Shown here in pieces: positions 1 through 10,684 of a stretch of DNA of 64,000 nucleotides. The stretch is from positions 83,691,919 to 83,755,918 of the forward strand of contig OX352761.1 of the NCBI GenBank assembly GCA_947095585.1. The letters run 5' to 3'. The notes beneath the pieces were generated by a model, which saw only the letters and a list, made by a program, of their open reading frames with translations, ran no database searches and was not told where the DNA came from. Each line of letters starts with the position of its first letter. Positions within the stretch are counted from its first letter, which is position 1. This DNA comes from Nephrocerus scutellatus. Lineage: Eukaryota > Arthropoda > Insecta > Diptera > Pipunculidae. The translations under genes and the position numbers were made by a program.

Positions 1-77
1 AGGTCGGGCATATTTCAAAGTATTTCCTTTTTTCCACGCATCACACCATTTACGTACCCATAACAGCCCAGCACTTA

Positions 78-95
78 TACATATTGTTTACCTTG
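78..95. repeat. Left copy of 18-bp target-site duplication of the outer RTE-like LINE
   Basis: The 18 bases tacatattgtttaccttg occur here and again, exactly, at 19098-19115. The left copy lies just beyond the 3' end of the minus-strand RTE-like LINE and the right copy just beyond its 5' leader, as expected for a LINE target-site duplication. Host flank would be 1-77 on the left, where I see nothing recognisable, and 19116 onward on the right. Confidence 0.65.
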
Positions 96-121
96 TATCA
101 TACCTTAGTTAGTTATGTCCT

Positions 122-2156
122 TTATCCCCTTGTGGGTCCTAGGGCCTCTACTACGCCTACGCGCCATCGCGTGTGGTTCCTGGCAATGAGCTTCAGCTCT
201 CTCCAACTCTTCCCCAATTGCCGTGTCTCCTCCTCAACTGTTCTTTGCCATGTATTTCTCGGACGACCCGTTCTTCTACCATCCTGATATAGCGGATTCC
301 ATTCCATTGCGTAGTTTGCTATGGAACTGTCGCCTTTTCGGATTGTATGACCAATCCACTGGCTCTTCCGTCGCTAGATGGTTGTGCCTATTGGTTCCTG
401 ACCCGTTCTCTGGTAAAGATGTTCGTTAGAGATACGGTTAGGCCAGAAAACCCTTAAGATGTTCCGTAGGCACCTATTTACGAACGTTTGTAATCTTTTT
501 GTGATAGTAGCGGTCACCTTCCAAGTGCTGCACCCATACAACAACACAGATTCAGCATTTGAACGGAACAGTCGCATCTTGGTGTTTAAGCTGATCGCAT
601 TGCTTCACCATATCATGGACATCATTCCAAACACTGATTTTTCTTTTCCGAATCGGTTGACAATGTCCTGTTCGGTTCCACCTTCGGTCGAGACAATACT
701 CCCAAGATATTGGAAACTCTCAACTCTCTCTACCGGCTGTCCAGCAATGTTAACTTGTGTTACTGAGTTAGTGCCGAGGTTGATGATTTTGGTTTTGGCA
801 GTATTAATCTTCAAACCCGCAATATTTGCCTCCATTTCTACATTTGTTGTCATTTGGTGCAGCTCCATAACCCTGTGTGAAAGTAAACAAACGTCGTCAG
901 CGTAGTCCAGGTGTTTGAGTTGAGATATATGAGTCCAACGAATTCCTCCGTTTCCAGTAGATAAAGCTGCGCGAAGTACATCGCTAATCACCAACAAAAA
1001 AAATATCGGCGATAGAATACAACCTTGTCGTACCCCACTTAGGATCTCGAATTTCTCTGACAGCTTTCCTCTATGCAGCACATGACATTTAGAGCCGTCA
1101 GAGGTTGCTTTAATAATAGCTCTTAGTTTATCGGGTATACCTCTCCTGCGCAACCGTCTGTTTATATTGTCAAACGCCTTTTTAAAATCGATGAACAACA
1201 GGTGCAGTGGTGACCGAAATTCAACGCACTGTTCAATAATGATCCGCAGGGCGTTTATGTGGTCTACACAGGAGGATCCAGTGCGGAAACCTGCTTGTTT
1301 GGCATCGAGTGTATCTTCCAGATGTTCCTTAATTCGCTCAAGTACTACTTTGGCTATTACCTTTGCAACTGCAGGAAGAACGCAAATGCCTCTCCAGTTT
1401 TCGCACTCCATAAGACTACCTTTTTAGGGAGGTGGACAATCATTCCCTTCTTCCACTCCTCGGGGAAACTTTCTGCCTCCCAAGCTCTCTCTACAAGAGG
1501 ATATAAAAGCTCTGCTTATGTCGTTAGAGCGGCGCGAAGAAGTTCTGCGGGTATACCATCTAGTCCTACCGACTTGTTGGTATTTAGTGCGTTGATCGCG
1601 GTATCGATCTCATCTTTACTGGGAGTTGAGGTGCGAATTCGGGAAATTATTGCTTTCGGCAGCTCCCTTTGATTTGGGTGCATATCGTTGGCGAATGCAC
1701 GGTTAAGGACCGTAGAAAAATGTTCCTTCCTTCGCTTGAGCTGATCCTCATCTGAAATGAGTACGGCACCATTTAGGCCTTTCACCGGATGTTGGCTAGA
1801 GCAGTGACCACCTGTCAGCTCTTTGGTGATTCTGTAAACGGTTCTGCTATGGCACCTGCTCGCTGCTTCCTCTGCTTCGGAGGCCAGGTTGTTTGTCACG
1901 TCTTACACTACGCTGCACTTCTCTCATTTTGCTTCGATACAGGGACTCTAGCTCGATCCTCGCTGCTGCTAGGGTATCAAGGGTATAAGAAGCTTTAAGT
2001 AGCTCACGTTCTTCAATCCGCCTCCAGGTATCTTCGGTAAGCCACGTGCTGTGCCTCGTCTGGCTTCTACCAACAATACTTTCCGCTCCAGATGTGAAAA
2101 CATTTTTCACAGCCTTCCAATGTTCTTGGATGGTTGTCGGCAGTGAGATGCTGATT
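122..2156 (-). pseudogene. RTE-1 reverse transcriptase and C-terminal region, frameshifted
   Basis: Read on the minus strand from 2156 down, this covers the linker (2164-1847), the RT N-terminal part (1899-1516, with SVGLDGIPAELLRAAL), the RT core (1411-605) and the C-terminal domain (577-374 and 307-122). The core shows the CENWRGI block, the FIDFKKAFDN motif with the first catalytic Asp, GVRQGCILSP and the catalytic YADD with FQYLGSIVSTEGG downstream. The C-terminal tail has the YGCSTWK and GRPRNTW blocks seen at the end of RTE-type proteins. At least four frame changes separate the parts, so no full product can be made. It continues the endonuclease fragment at 5663-6046 once the Jockey-like insertion is ignored. 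Confidence 0.8.
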
Positions 2157-2161
2157 GCTTC
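2157..2161. repeat. Left target-site duplication (gcttc) of the Jockey-like insertion
   Basis: gcttc lies directly beside the poly(T) that marks the poly(A) tail of the minus-strand Jockey-like element, and recurs at 5658-5662 beyond that element's 5' end. Both copies encode the same Glu-Ala codons of the interrupted RTE-1 frame. Confidence 0.6.
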
Positions 2162-2242
2162 CACTTTTTTTTATAATTTGCGCACGCGAAAAGGGGTTCG
2201 CACCCTTATTATGTTCGGCTATATGCTTGGCACACGTGGGCG

Positions 2243-3959
2243 TTAAGGAAAATGAGAAGAAGATAGGCGAGGTCTATGATCTTGTGTCTTGAATGCCTGT
2301 GGATCATAGTGATGTGAAAAGACAGAGCTTCGCAGAGCATTCAACATACGTGTTGTACGGCTGAAGAACGAATCCCTGAACTTAACTGTACGTCCGAAAA
2401 TGGGCTTAAGGGTAAACTGATGTGCATTTAGAGCGCCACGAGTATTGCGGTTGAATTCAAGTAGAGGTGGCATGCAACTGGCCATTTCTCTTGAGCACCG
2501 CTGGTGGAAGAAGCGATAAAACAGTGACAAGCAGGAGACGTTCCGGCGGTGTTCAAGCGAATCCATTGAATTCACAATGTTTTCGTCACCGATAAGTTTT
2601 ATCGCACGGTTTTGTATTCTATCTAGTTGATTCAAGGTGGTTTTAGGCGCACCAGACAAAATATGACAATTGTACTCAAGTTTAGGGCGAATAAAAGCCT
2701 TGTAGATTGTAGCCAGATCAGAGGAAGTGAAATATTTCTTGCACCGGGTTAGAAAACTTAAACATTTCGCCAGCATTCGCATTTTTGGCGACTGTAAATA
2801 TTTATCATTCCAACGAAGCTTGTCGTTAACGCACATACCGAGAATTGCGAGATTTTCAGTTTCCTCGATGCGAGTGCCATTCCTGGATAATGGCATGGGA
2901 TTTGCGATGCGCTTAGACGACAGGAGACAGCATTTGGTTTTGGAAGCGTTAAATTCTACTCGATTGATTTCTCCCCAATTTATTATGCTGTCTAGATCAG
3001 AATTTAACGTTCTTAACATACGAAGTTGTTTGAGTTCCACATGAGAGGTGGAGGGACGTTTCTCAAACTTATATGAGAAGCTTAGAGTGCTGTCGTCAGC
3101 GAAAAAGTGTATTTGATTAGAAGTCACAAATAAGAGATCATTAATAAAAATGAGAAGGAGTGTCGGGGACAGAACAGAGCCCTGGGGAACGCCAGCATTT
3201 ATGTGGTGTATTTCAGACTTGAAACCGTCCAAAACAACTTTTTGACAAAAGGGCTTGATGCTAAACTCTGTCAAATACTTTGGAAATATCGAGTGCAACA
3301 GCTTTGCTTTCACCAAATTAATGCAAAGACCGGTTCCACTGTTCGGTGAGATATACCATCAAATCACCAGTGGAACGTTGCCCACGAAATCCGTACTGCC
3401 GGTCACTAAGGATTTCATTGGTTTTAAGATATTTCATGAGCTGCAAATTGATCTGCGTTTCCATGTCCTTGGAAAGAATGGATGCAAGTGCTATCGGTTG
3501 GTACGAAGAAGGAGATAACCTTTTTTGGGTTTGGGCTGGACAAAGGCTGTTTTCCATTCTCGGGAAGAGTCCAGAAGAATAGAATAGATGGAAAAGCTTA
3601 CGTAATGGTAATGCCAGCTTGGAAGAACACCTCTTCAGAACTAATGGGGAAATACCATCTGGCCCAGCGGATTTGTGAATGTTGAGATCGTTTAAAACTC
3701 TAGCAACTGCACGAGTACGAATGAAGATCTGTCCCATAAAGTGTTCAATACTCGGGGGTGCAGGCGGCATCAATGCACAATCTGGAAGCGTGGAGCTAGC
3801 TGCAAAATGTGCAGCAAACAGATTGGCTTTGTCTTTAGAGTTGACAACTGGAGTGTTATTATAAATGAGCGTTGGAATGGACGACGAGGCTGTATATTTT
3901 TTGATTTTTTTTCGCGAATGACCAAAACCTTTGGGACATCGTAGTATTTTTTGCCTCAA
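2243..3959 (-). pseudogene. Jockey/CR1-like reverse transcriptase, one frameshift
   Basis: RT is encoded in two adjoining minus-strand frames. 3959-3318 carries the N-terminal RT blocks (KSAGPDGISP, then the fingers region and YGFRGQRST). 3316-2243 carries GVPQGSVLSP, the catalytic FADD with Ser after it, and the thumb and C-terminal region (RNAIKLIG and a long tail ending near TQDHR). The break lies at 3317, between the YGFR block and the GVPQGS block. Function in an intact copy would be target-primed reverse transcription. The segment upstream at 4234-3956 is the linker between endonuclease and RT. The family assignment is by motif pattern only; Jockey against CR1 cannot be settled by eye. 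Confidence 0.75.
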
Positions 3960-4265
3960 TTTTTGGTCGTAGGCGAATTTGAATCGCCGAATATGAGCAT
4001 TGCAATAATTTCTGGCTCTTTTAAAATTTGTTCGGTTTTCATCTGCAGGGTTTGCTTTGTAAAACCGAAAGCATACCTATCTAATCCTAGAAGCCTCTTT
4101 ACAGCTCGAGTCGTACCATCCATCATCCTTTGGTTTGATAGACTTATCCCTGAAGGGATAAACTTCCTCATACCAATAAGAATGATGTTTGTGATTGCAT
4201 CAGCGGCGGCATCCACGTTGCTATCGCGAAACAATAGCGACCAGTTAAATCTCCCAAAGAAGTTG

Positions 4266-5606
4266 TTAAGGCCGTCCCAATTGGCTTTCTCGTATAGCCA
4301 TACTGTTTTTTTTTGTTTGAGTTTTTTCTCTAACTGCGTGGTTTATTAACGAGAAATTAGCTGATACAACACAATGGTCAGACGAGCCTAGAGGCGATAA
4401 TACATTGACATCAGGACGAGAGGTAAGGAAAAAGTCAAGGGTGTTTGCGGAATGATATGTCAGGTATTCTTGTAGGCTCATTTACAAGCTAAGTAAGGTG
4501 ATTAAATGTTATAGTATCACAACCCATACACATAATATAATTGCACGCGTACTCATATCCAAATTGCACGCGGTCTCATAATCAAATTGTGAAATAATTT
4601 GTCACCAAATTTGTCACCAAATTATTTCACAATCACTTTTTAATTCTAAAGTTCGCACATATCGAAATTCTTTTTGTCAATTTAACAATTTCTGTGCAAC
4701 TCCGCACTTTTGTTAAATTGACCCAATAAATACTTAATAATACATTTCTGCAAATTTCGCATTTTATACACATTGTTGTGAAAGAATTATTTCACAACAT
4801 CAACACCTCAGTTGACCCAATAAAAAATAATTAATGAGTTTCCGCACAGTTTGCATTTTTGCACCTTGTTGCGAAAGAATTGTTTCACAACTTCAGGCAT
4901 TTGTACCTCCACTTGTTTCGCAACATTAATGCATAAATACGAGAAAACTTTATGAAAAATGAGTATTGTTACAAAGTAGTTTTAAGAAACCAGTAGTATT
5001 AAGTTAAACTCTAGATTATAAGTTTAAATAAAAATAAAAGTGAAGATAAAAATTAAAAATTGTGTTTTTTTATCATCTCCTTGAAACGGAGATAAAAGTA
5101 TTACACTCAGCGAACAACTCAACATCCCTTCCTACGGGTGTTGTCTGGCCAGAATGGCGAAGCCACCGAGAATTGTGTACATTAAAATCGCCCGCAATAA
5201 CGATTTCAGTGTTTTCATCATTTGTGACAATTATTGCAATTGAGTCATACAGTGCATCAAACTCGTGAAGAGTTGAAGCTCTGTCTTAGTTGGGTCTTCT
5301 ATAAATAAAGCAGTAGTGGATATTGCGCCCCTGTACCATTACTCACAGCCATATGAAATTAAATTCCGCATTGGAACATTGGCTTAATTGAGGCAAAAGT
5401 TTTAATGCAACATCACTACAGACATAAATTGCGAGCCCGCGTCGTGGGAAAAATAATGGCACTTAGCAATACCCAGGCAGATTTAAAACTGAAGTATCAG
5501 AATTCACAAATACTTGAGTTTCGCTTAGTGCCAGAATTGCTGGACTGTGGACATTTACATGAGCAACTTAAGCGAAAAAATTCCTTCTCAGCCCACGTAT
5601 ATCCAC
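4266..5606 (-). pseudogene. Jockey/CR1-like AP endonuclease, split by an LTR-like insert
   Basis: Translating the minus strand from about 5606 gives an endonuclease start (ALSETQVF), then a PRRGLAIYVC block, IYRRPN and the catalytic GDFNVHNSRWL block near 5220-5170. After the insert at 4507-5105 the frame resumes with LDFFLTSRPDV and the SSDHCVV catalytic block (4481-4266). The parts are in different frames and contain stops. The copy at 59876-60440 shows the same region without the insert. Confidence 0.7.
4507..5105. mobile_element. Solo-LTR-like insertion inside the endonuclease region
   Basis: Alignment with the uninterrupted copy at 60050-60115 shows about 600 extra bases here. The insert begins TGTTATAG and ends GTATTACA, the TG...CA form of an LTR, with short imperfect inverted ends, AATAAA-type signals and an AT-rich body. 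It has no coding capacity. No clean target-site duplication is visible (the left flank ends ttaaa, the right begins ctcag), so the exact ends are uncertain. It could instead be an unclassified non-autonomous element. Confidence 0.5.
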
Positions 5607-5662
5607 TCTGAAACTACACATCACTACAAAAAACAAACACACAAAACGCAACTTACCGCTTC

Positions 5663-6046
5663 TTTTAACCGAATTGAAAAGAGAATGTCTCAAAATGGAT
5701 TATTAACTTCTTGCGATAAATGATCCCTTAATTGTTGGCGTACTGAGGGGATCTTTAGCCGGTCGATGTTATTCCTAGGCATTTGGATGATATTGCGGAT
5801 TCTTTGAACTGATGCAGTACGTAACTGGACAGTAGCTACCATAAGGTGATGATCCCGTACCATACCCATGTCGACTCCTCGTCTGTTTCGGACGTCTAAA
5901 AGTCAGCTCCTAAAACGTTGGCTGATCGCCACATGGTCGATTTGGTTGGATGATGACTGCCTGTCAGTTAACATCCAGCTGACCTTGTGGCAGGTCTTAT
6001 GCTCAAACATTTGGCCTCCTATGACAAGGTGGTTGTTCGTTCGCCG
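5663..6046 (-). pseudogene. RTE-1 endonuclease, C-terminal part
   Basis: The minus-strand translation reads NNHLVIGG, SNQIDHVAISQRFRS, LLDVRNRRG and DHHLMVA, the last blocks of an RTE-type AP endonuclease including the catalytic Asp-His pair, followed by the linker towards the RT. It contains in-frame stops. Upstream it is cut by the LOA-like insertion (duplication aggccat at 6047-6053) and downstream by the Jockey-like insertion. Compared with the intact frame at 7560-7650, a short stretch between GKHGLG and the NNHLVIGG block is missing. Confidence 0.75.
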
Positions 6047-6131
6047 AGGCCATTATTATTATTATTATTGTTTGGTGGGCTGAAAAGCCTGGTGCATTGC
6101 GACCTAGAGATCTATTGTGCATCCCAGATGA

Positions 6132-6749
6132 TTACCACTTTATGTGGTGGCTTAGTTCCTTAATGAATGCCATTACGTCTGACAGTTCGATCGTAATGAC
6201 ATTCTGTCCTGGGACAGTGTAAGCCTTGATGTGCTTAAGTCTTTTCCTTGTTAGGGCATCACACATGAACAGTATGTGTTCTGGCGATTCTTTTGCCTTG
6301 TTGCAGAAACGGCAGCTGTCCGTCTGGGATTTGCCCATTTTTGATAGGTGGCTGTTGAATGGGCCGTGTTCCGTTATATACTAGACTAGAGATCTGAGTG
6401 CATGACGGTTCAGTTTGATTGCCTTGTCTATATGAACAATGTTGTACTTGAGAAGCCTTTTGGTATGCTCCATTCCTGTCGACGATACCCATTCAGCTTC
6501 GATGGCATTGTTAGCCCACTCTTTAATTTTGTTTTTGAGGTGGCTAAGGGAGTAGGCAATGCTTGGTTCCGGCCCAGTGAAAGTACCTTCTGCGCCTTCT
6601 CTTGCGCAAAGATCTGCTGCCTCGTTCTCTGCAATACCTGAGTTCCATGGGGACCACATAAAGGTGATTTTATTGGTTTTGGCCAATTGTTTTAAGTGGC
6701 AATAGCAGCTCCACGTTGTTCTTGTGTTGAAAGTAGGGCCTTTTAGTGC
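6132..6749 (-). pseudogene. LOA-B RNase H end and C-terminal cysteine region
   Basis: Two minus-strand frames (6686-6381 and 6338-6132) encode the last part of an RNase H domain (WSPWNSGIAENEAADLCA, where other copies have the usual GHSG and the final catalytic Asp) and a C-terminal CRFCNKAKESPEHILFMC motif, a CCHC-like knuckle typical of LOA/I-group ORF2 ends. A frame change separates the halves. The reading frame is cut at 6750 by the composite insertion and continues upstream at 15223. Confidence 0.75.
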
Positions 6750-6761
6750 AAGTAGTGCGGC
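6750..6761. repeat. Left target-site duplication of the composite RTE-2/LOA-A insertion
   Basis: aagtagtgcggc here and aagaagtgcggc at 15211-15222 differ at one base. The flanking LOA-B sequence is collinear with the undivided LOA copy near 63640-63680 when 6762-15210 is removed, and only one copy of this 12-mer is then needed. Confidence 0.6.
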
Positions 6762-7095
6762 TTAGGTGACAAACGGTGATGATGACGCGATTATAGACAG
6801 TCATGTTCTTAGCCTCTCGCATCACAATTCCTATCTTATGCGTCCACGTCGCATCACTGGAAACTCTGCCAAATCAAGTGAACGATTTCGGTACCCAATC
6901 CGATTTGTATTAGCTTGGGTCGGGCCTTGGTCGGCGGCGCTTCATGTCGACCTAGGTTGCGGTTGGCCAATCACCACTCAATTGAATTAATTGATTCTTG
7001 AAACTAATACAAGCCTCGGATACGTATCGAATTTATCAACAATGACCTTTGGCCCACGGAAAAGGACACGATTTAGCTTTTAGATTAGATTTCGC

Positions 7096-8107
7096 ATGCT
7101 CGTCAAGACAACAACGCTTGCACAATTAACAAAAGAATTTCGTAAATACCATCTAGAGATTCTTGGTCTTAGTGAAGTGAGATGGCCTGGAGTAGGGGAA
7201 AAACGAACATCTACCGGCAAGTTTCTAATTTTTTCGGGTAAGCCTGCCGGAGAACACTATGCCAATGGAGTGGGATTTCTACTCTCCAAAGCCGCGAGAA
7301 GATCGTTACAGGACTGGCGACCAATATCCGATAGAATTATTATTGGAAGATTCAAATCTGCTGTTCGACAGGTCGTGTTTGTCCAAGTTTACGCACCAAC
7401 GGAACCAGCCACCTCTGAAGAAAAGGACACATTTTAGTTGCGTCTAAATAATTCATTAGATCAACTACGGAAGAGTGACATCGCTATCTTGATGGGTGAC
7501 CTTAAAGCAAAGGTACGCATCGAAAAACATTGATTGGGAACATGTTATGGGAAAACACGGCCTTGGTTCTATGAATAACAACGGTGAAAGGTTTGCTGAT
7601 CTATGTTCTGATCGCAACCTAATAATTGGAGGCACAATTTTCCCCCACAAAAACATTCACGAAGCCACCTGGACCTCTCCTGATCACATGTACAGCAACC
7701 AGATTGATCACATCGCTATAAGCCGCAAGTGGCGATCATCTTTGCTGGACGTTAGAACCCGAAGAGCAGCCGACGTCTACAGCGACCACCACCTTGTGGT
7801 TGGCAGTGCCTGGTTGATACTCGCGGTCCACTCAGCCACACGAATTCAAATAACGAGAAAGCCAGCTGTAGCAGCACTGAAAGACCCAGATGTGAAACGG
7901 CAATATGTATCCCGCGTACAACATTCTCTCTCTGAAATACAGCCCCTAACCCTAGAGTCTAAATGGGAGAAAACAGTAAATGCGTATACTGAAGCAGCCT
8001 CATCCGTTTTAGGTTATCCCGACAAAACTAGAAAAGAATGGATATCAGATAGCACATGGAACACCATTCGTGAACGACAATCCATCAAAGCGAGCGAAGT
8101 GCATTAG
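7096..8107 (+). pseudogene. RTE-2 AP endonuclease, frameshifted
   Basis: The first frame (7096-7437) shows LAQLTKEF, ILGLSEVRW with the catalytic Glu, and the VFVQVYAPT block. The second (7496-8107) follows a frame change and shows KHGLGSMNNNGERFADLC, LIIGGTIFPHKNIHEATW, NQIDHIAISRKW and SDHHLVVG with the catalytic Asp-His, then the linker. The block MGDLKAKVR before 7496 is the catalytic Asp-x-Asn position with Lys in place of Asn, probably inactivating. The order and spacing match RTE-type endonucleases. Confidence 0.8.
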
Positions 8108-8361
8108 CGCGGAAGTATAGGGATCTGGACCGACAAGTTGGCTATTCAGCTAGGAACGATAAACGAGCATGGCTAAGCGACATCTCAACACAAGCACAGC
8201 AAGCCGCTGATAGCAGACAATATAGCACAGTCCACCAACTCGCTCGTAAGCTCGCCAACAAGAAACACCACATCAACTACCCTGTTAAGGCAATAGATGG
8301 CTCATTGATCCTTATGGAGGAACAACACTTAACCCGCTGGATATAACATTTTAATAATGTT

Positions 8362-9468
8362 TTGAATTGTACTTCGCCAATCACGTCCATCAACCCACAT
8401 ATGCACCCTAATAGGCTACTTAACATCAGCGTCGCCACTCCTTCGTTGAATGAGATAAGGACAACAATTCGTTCACTGCAATCAGGTAAGGCAGATGGAA
8501 ATGACAACATCTACGCAGAATTCCTCCAAACCGACGTCGAGTTAACTACGCGAACATTGCATGCGATATATCAAGATATTTGGGAATCTGAATCCATTCC
8601 GTCGTCTTTAAAAGAAGGCTTAATAGTCAAACTTCCCAAGAAAGGTGATTTGAGCAATTGCGAAAACTGGAGTGGAATTACCCTGCTAAACACCATAAAC
8701 AAAGTGATCTCCTCTATAATAGCTAGGCGCTTACAGAATGCATTAGAGCCAATTTTGAGAAATGAACAAGCAGGATTTCGCCCAACCCGTTCTTGTACTG
8801 ATCAAATTAACACCCTGCGTATAATCATTGAACAGTCAGTTGAGTATCGCTCTCCTCTGTATATGGTTTTTGTGGATTTTAAACGCGCTTTTGATAGCGT
8901 AGGCCGAAACATGATGTGGCAGATTTTGTCTAGTTATGGTGTTCCGGAAAAAATCATTAACATCATTAAGGAGCTGTACCCCGACTCAACATGCCGCGTC
9001 ATTCATAACGGTCATCTTGGCTCACCTTTCAACATCTTCTCAGGAGTCAAGCAAGGCTGCACCTTCTCACCATTGCTCTTCACAATTGTTATCGACTGGG
9101 TGATGAAAATAGTAACCCGTACTCCATCGGGTCTGCCATGGAATGTTTTTCACCGCCTAGAAGACCTAGACTAAGCCGATGATATCTCTCTCCCATCACA
9201 ATCGCTAGGTGACATGGAGCGAAAATTAAACTCACTAGAATACCACGCTAACAAAGTGGGTTTAAAAATTAACGTCTCAAAAACAAAACTACTTCACGTT
9301 AACGCTGGTGGAATATGTGATCTCCCAATTGACAGACATCAGATAGAGGAAGTCGATAAGTTTTATTATCTGGGCAGCTGGATGTCAAAAAATGGAGGTG
9401 CTGGCTCTGATGTGTGCTCTCGTGTAAACAAGGCGCGACACTCCTATAGTATGCTAAATAACATCTAG
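8362..9468 (+). pseudogene. RTE-2 reverse transcriptase with an in-frame stop
   Basis: 8362-9174 encodes the RT core: the KADGNDNIYAEFLQ block, CENWSGITLLNT, QAGFRPTRSCTDQI, the FVDFKRAFDS motif with the first catalytic Asp, and GVKQGCTFSPLLF. The frame then meets a TAA where the catalytic box should read YADD (LEDLD, stop, then ADD). 9214-9468 continues with INVSKTKLL and the FYYLGSWMSKNGGAGSDV block. The stop at the catalytic centre makes the copy dead. Confidence 0.8.
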
Positions 9469-9517
9469 AACTCCTCGCAAATCTCCCGGAATCTAAAGCT
9501 AATGATCTTCAGATCTA

Positions 9518-9934
9518 ATGTTCTCTCAGTACCTACTCTTGTATGGCTGCGAAACGTGGAAAGTCACAGAGTCAATTGCGACGCGCCTCCAAGTTTTCGT
9601 CAACAAGTGCTTAAGGAGGATACTGAGAATAAGATGGCCGGACATTATCACTAATCAAGACTTGCGGAGAGTAACACAGCAGGAAGCAATCGCGATCACC
9701 ATCAGACGACGAAAATGGAGCTGGATTGGCCACACTTTGAGAAAGCCAGCGGACGACATTATGAAACTAGCGCTCGACTGGAATCCACAAAAAAGCCGTC
9801 GAGTTGGCCGTCCTAGCAAGACATGGAAAAGGACAATAGAAGAGGAAGCAATATCCCAGGGGACCGAATGGCGTCTCTTGAAACCTCAGGCGTTAAATCG
9901 AGTTCGTTGGCGGGCGTGCTCCCCCGCGGAGTAA
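9518..9934 (+). pseudogene. RTE-2 C-terminal domain
   Basis: This frame carries LLYGCETWKVT, CLRRILRIRWPD, WSWIGHTLRK and GRPSKTWKRTIEEE, the conserved C-terminal blocks that follow RT in RTE-type proteins. It ends at 9934 in RVRWRACSPAE. The same blocks in RTE-1 are at 577-122 on the minus strand. Confidence 0.75.
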
Positions 9935-10206
9935 AGGAGAGAAAAAAGGGATCGAGAAATCCAGGGAAGGCTGGGCTCCTCGGAATCCTCCTCCTTGGAT
10001 CAGGCAACGAAAACGCGCAACACATAGCCTCTCTCGCTGCAAGACCGTTGAAGGGTACAATCTACCCACCTACACGAGGTGATCCTGTCTTGCAAAATTC
10101 AACGGATCTAGAGGAGAGAACCTCGATAAATAATCCTCAATCCAAGGTGAGACACGTGCGCTGAGGGATGAATGGCCATGAGAATTTTGGTCGCTAGCAC
10201 GGAACT

Positions 10207-10684
10207 CCGGATACCTGGCGCCCTCCGGTTTCAAGTCATCAAGACAGCCTTACCACGGCAAGAGGCTCTGCAGTGGCGGACCTTTCCCTTCCTCATACCA
10301 CAAAATCTATGGATAGTTTTGAAAATATAACCCCTGAGGGCGGTGCTCCTCCAAACGCACCAATCTCGGAAGCCAAGGATCGTCAAAGTCCTACTTCCGA
10401 GATTAATTTCTTACAAACAGACGACAGCACAGACTCGTCTATAACCCGGATACCTGGCGCCCTCCGGTTTCAAGTCATCAAGACAGCCTTACCACGGCAA
10501 GAGGCTCTGCAGTGGCGGACCTTTCCCTTCCTCATACCACAAAATCTATGGATAGTTTTGAAAATATAACCCCTGAGGGCGGTGCTCCTCCAAACGCACC
10601 AATCTCGGAAGCCAAGGATCGTCAAAGTCCTACTTCCGAGATTAATTTCTTACAAACAGACGACAGCACAGACTCGTCTATAAC
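10207..10684 (+). repeat. Exact 239-bp tandem duplication over the LOA-A 5' region and ORF1 start
   Basis: Two head-to-tail units, 10207-10445 and 10446-10684, appear identical. Each begins ccggatacctggcgccctcc and includes the ORF1 start codon and first 57 codons. Because 239 is not a multiple of three, the upstream start (10273) reads out of frame into unit 2 and stops at 10569; only the second start (10512) opens the full ORF1. LOA-B carries a single unit. Confidence 0.9.

Larger units (their letters stand above)
2162..5657 (-). mobile_element. Jockey/CR1-like LINE inserted in RTE-1
   Basis: This non-LTR retrotransposon on the minus strand has an AP-type endonuclease (from about 5606 down to 4266) and a reverse transcriptase (3959-2243), and ends in a short A tail (poly-T at 2164-2172 on the plus strand). 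It lacks an RNase H domain, which fits the Jockey/CR1 group and not the I/LOA group. It is flanked by gcttc at 2157-2161 and 5658-5662. Frames are broken in several places and a 599-bp LTR-like sequence interrupts the endonuclease. No ORF1 was found, so the copy is probably 5'-truncated. A second fragment of the same family is at 59876-60440. Confidence 0.75.
6762..10161 (+). mobile_element. Second RTE-like LINE (RTE-2), plus strand
   Basis: This plus-strand RTE-like element has a 5' leader of about 300 bp (6762-7095, no coding signal seen), endonuclease, RT and C-terminal region up to about 9934, then about 230 bp of 3' sequence. It is similar to RTE-1 in all coding blocks. It sits head to tail immediately before LOA-A inside LOA-B, and a single duplication (6750-6761 and 15211-15222) flanks both together. 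The 3' boundary at 10161 is set by where sequence shared with LOA-B begins. Confidence 0.7.

Noticed and set aside
459..1672. Plus-strand ORFs over 459-905, 1167-1427 and 1259-1672
   Set aside because: They are antisense shadows of the RTE-1 reverse transcriptase.
5405..5611. 68-codon plus-strand ORF
   Set aside because: The antisense strand here encodes the Jockey-like endonuclease start (ALSETQVF), which explains the open frame.
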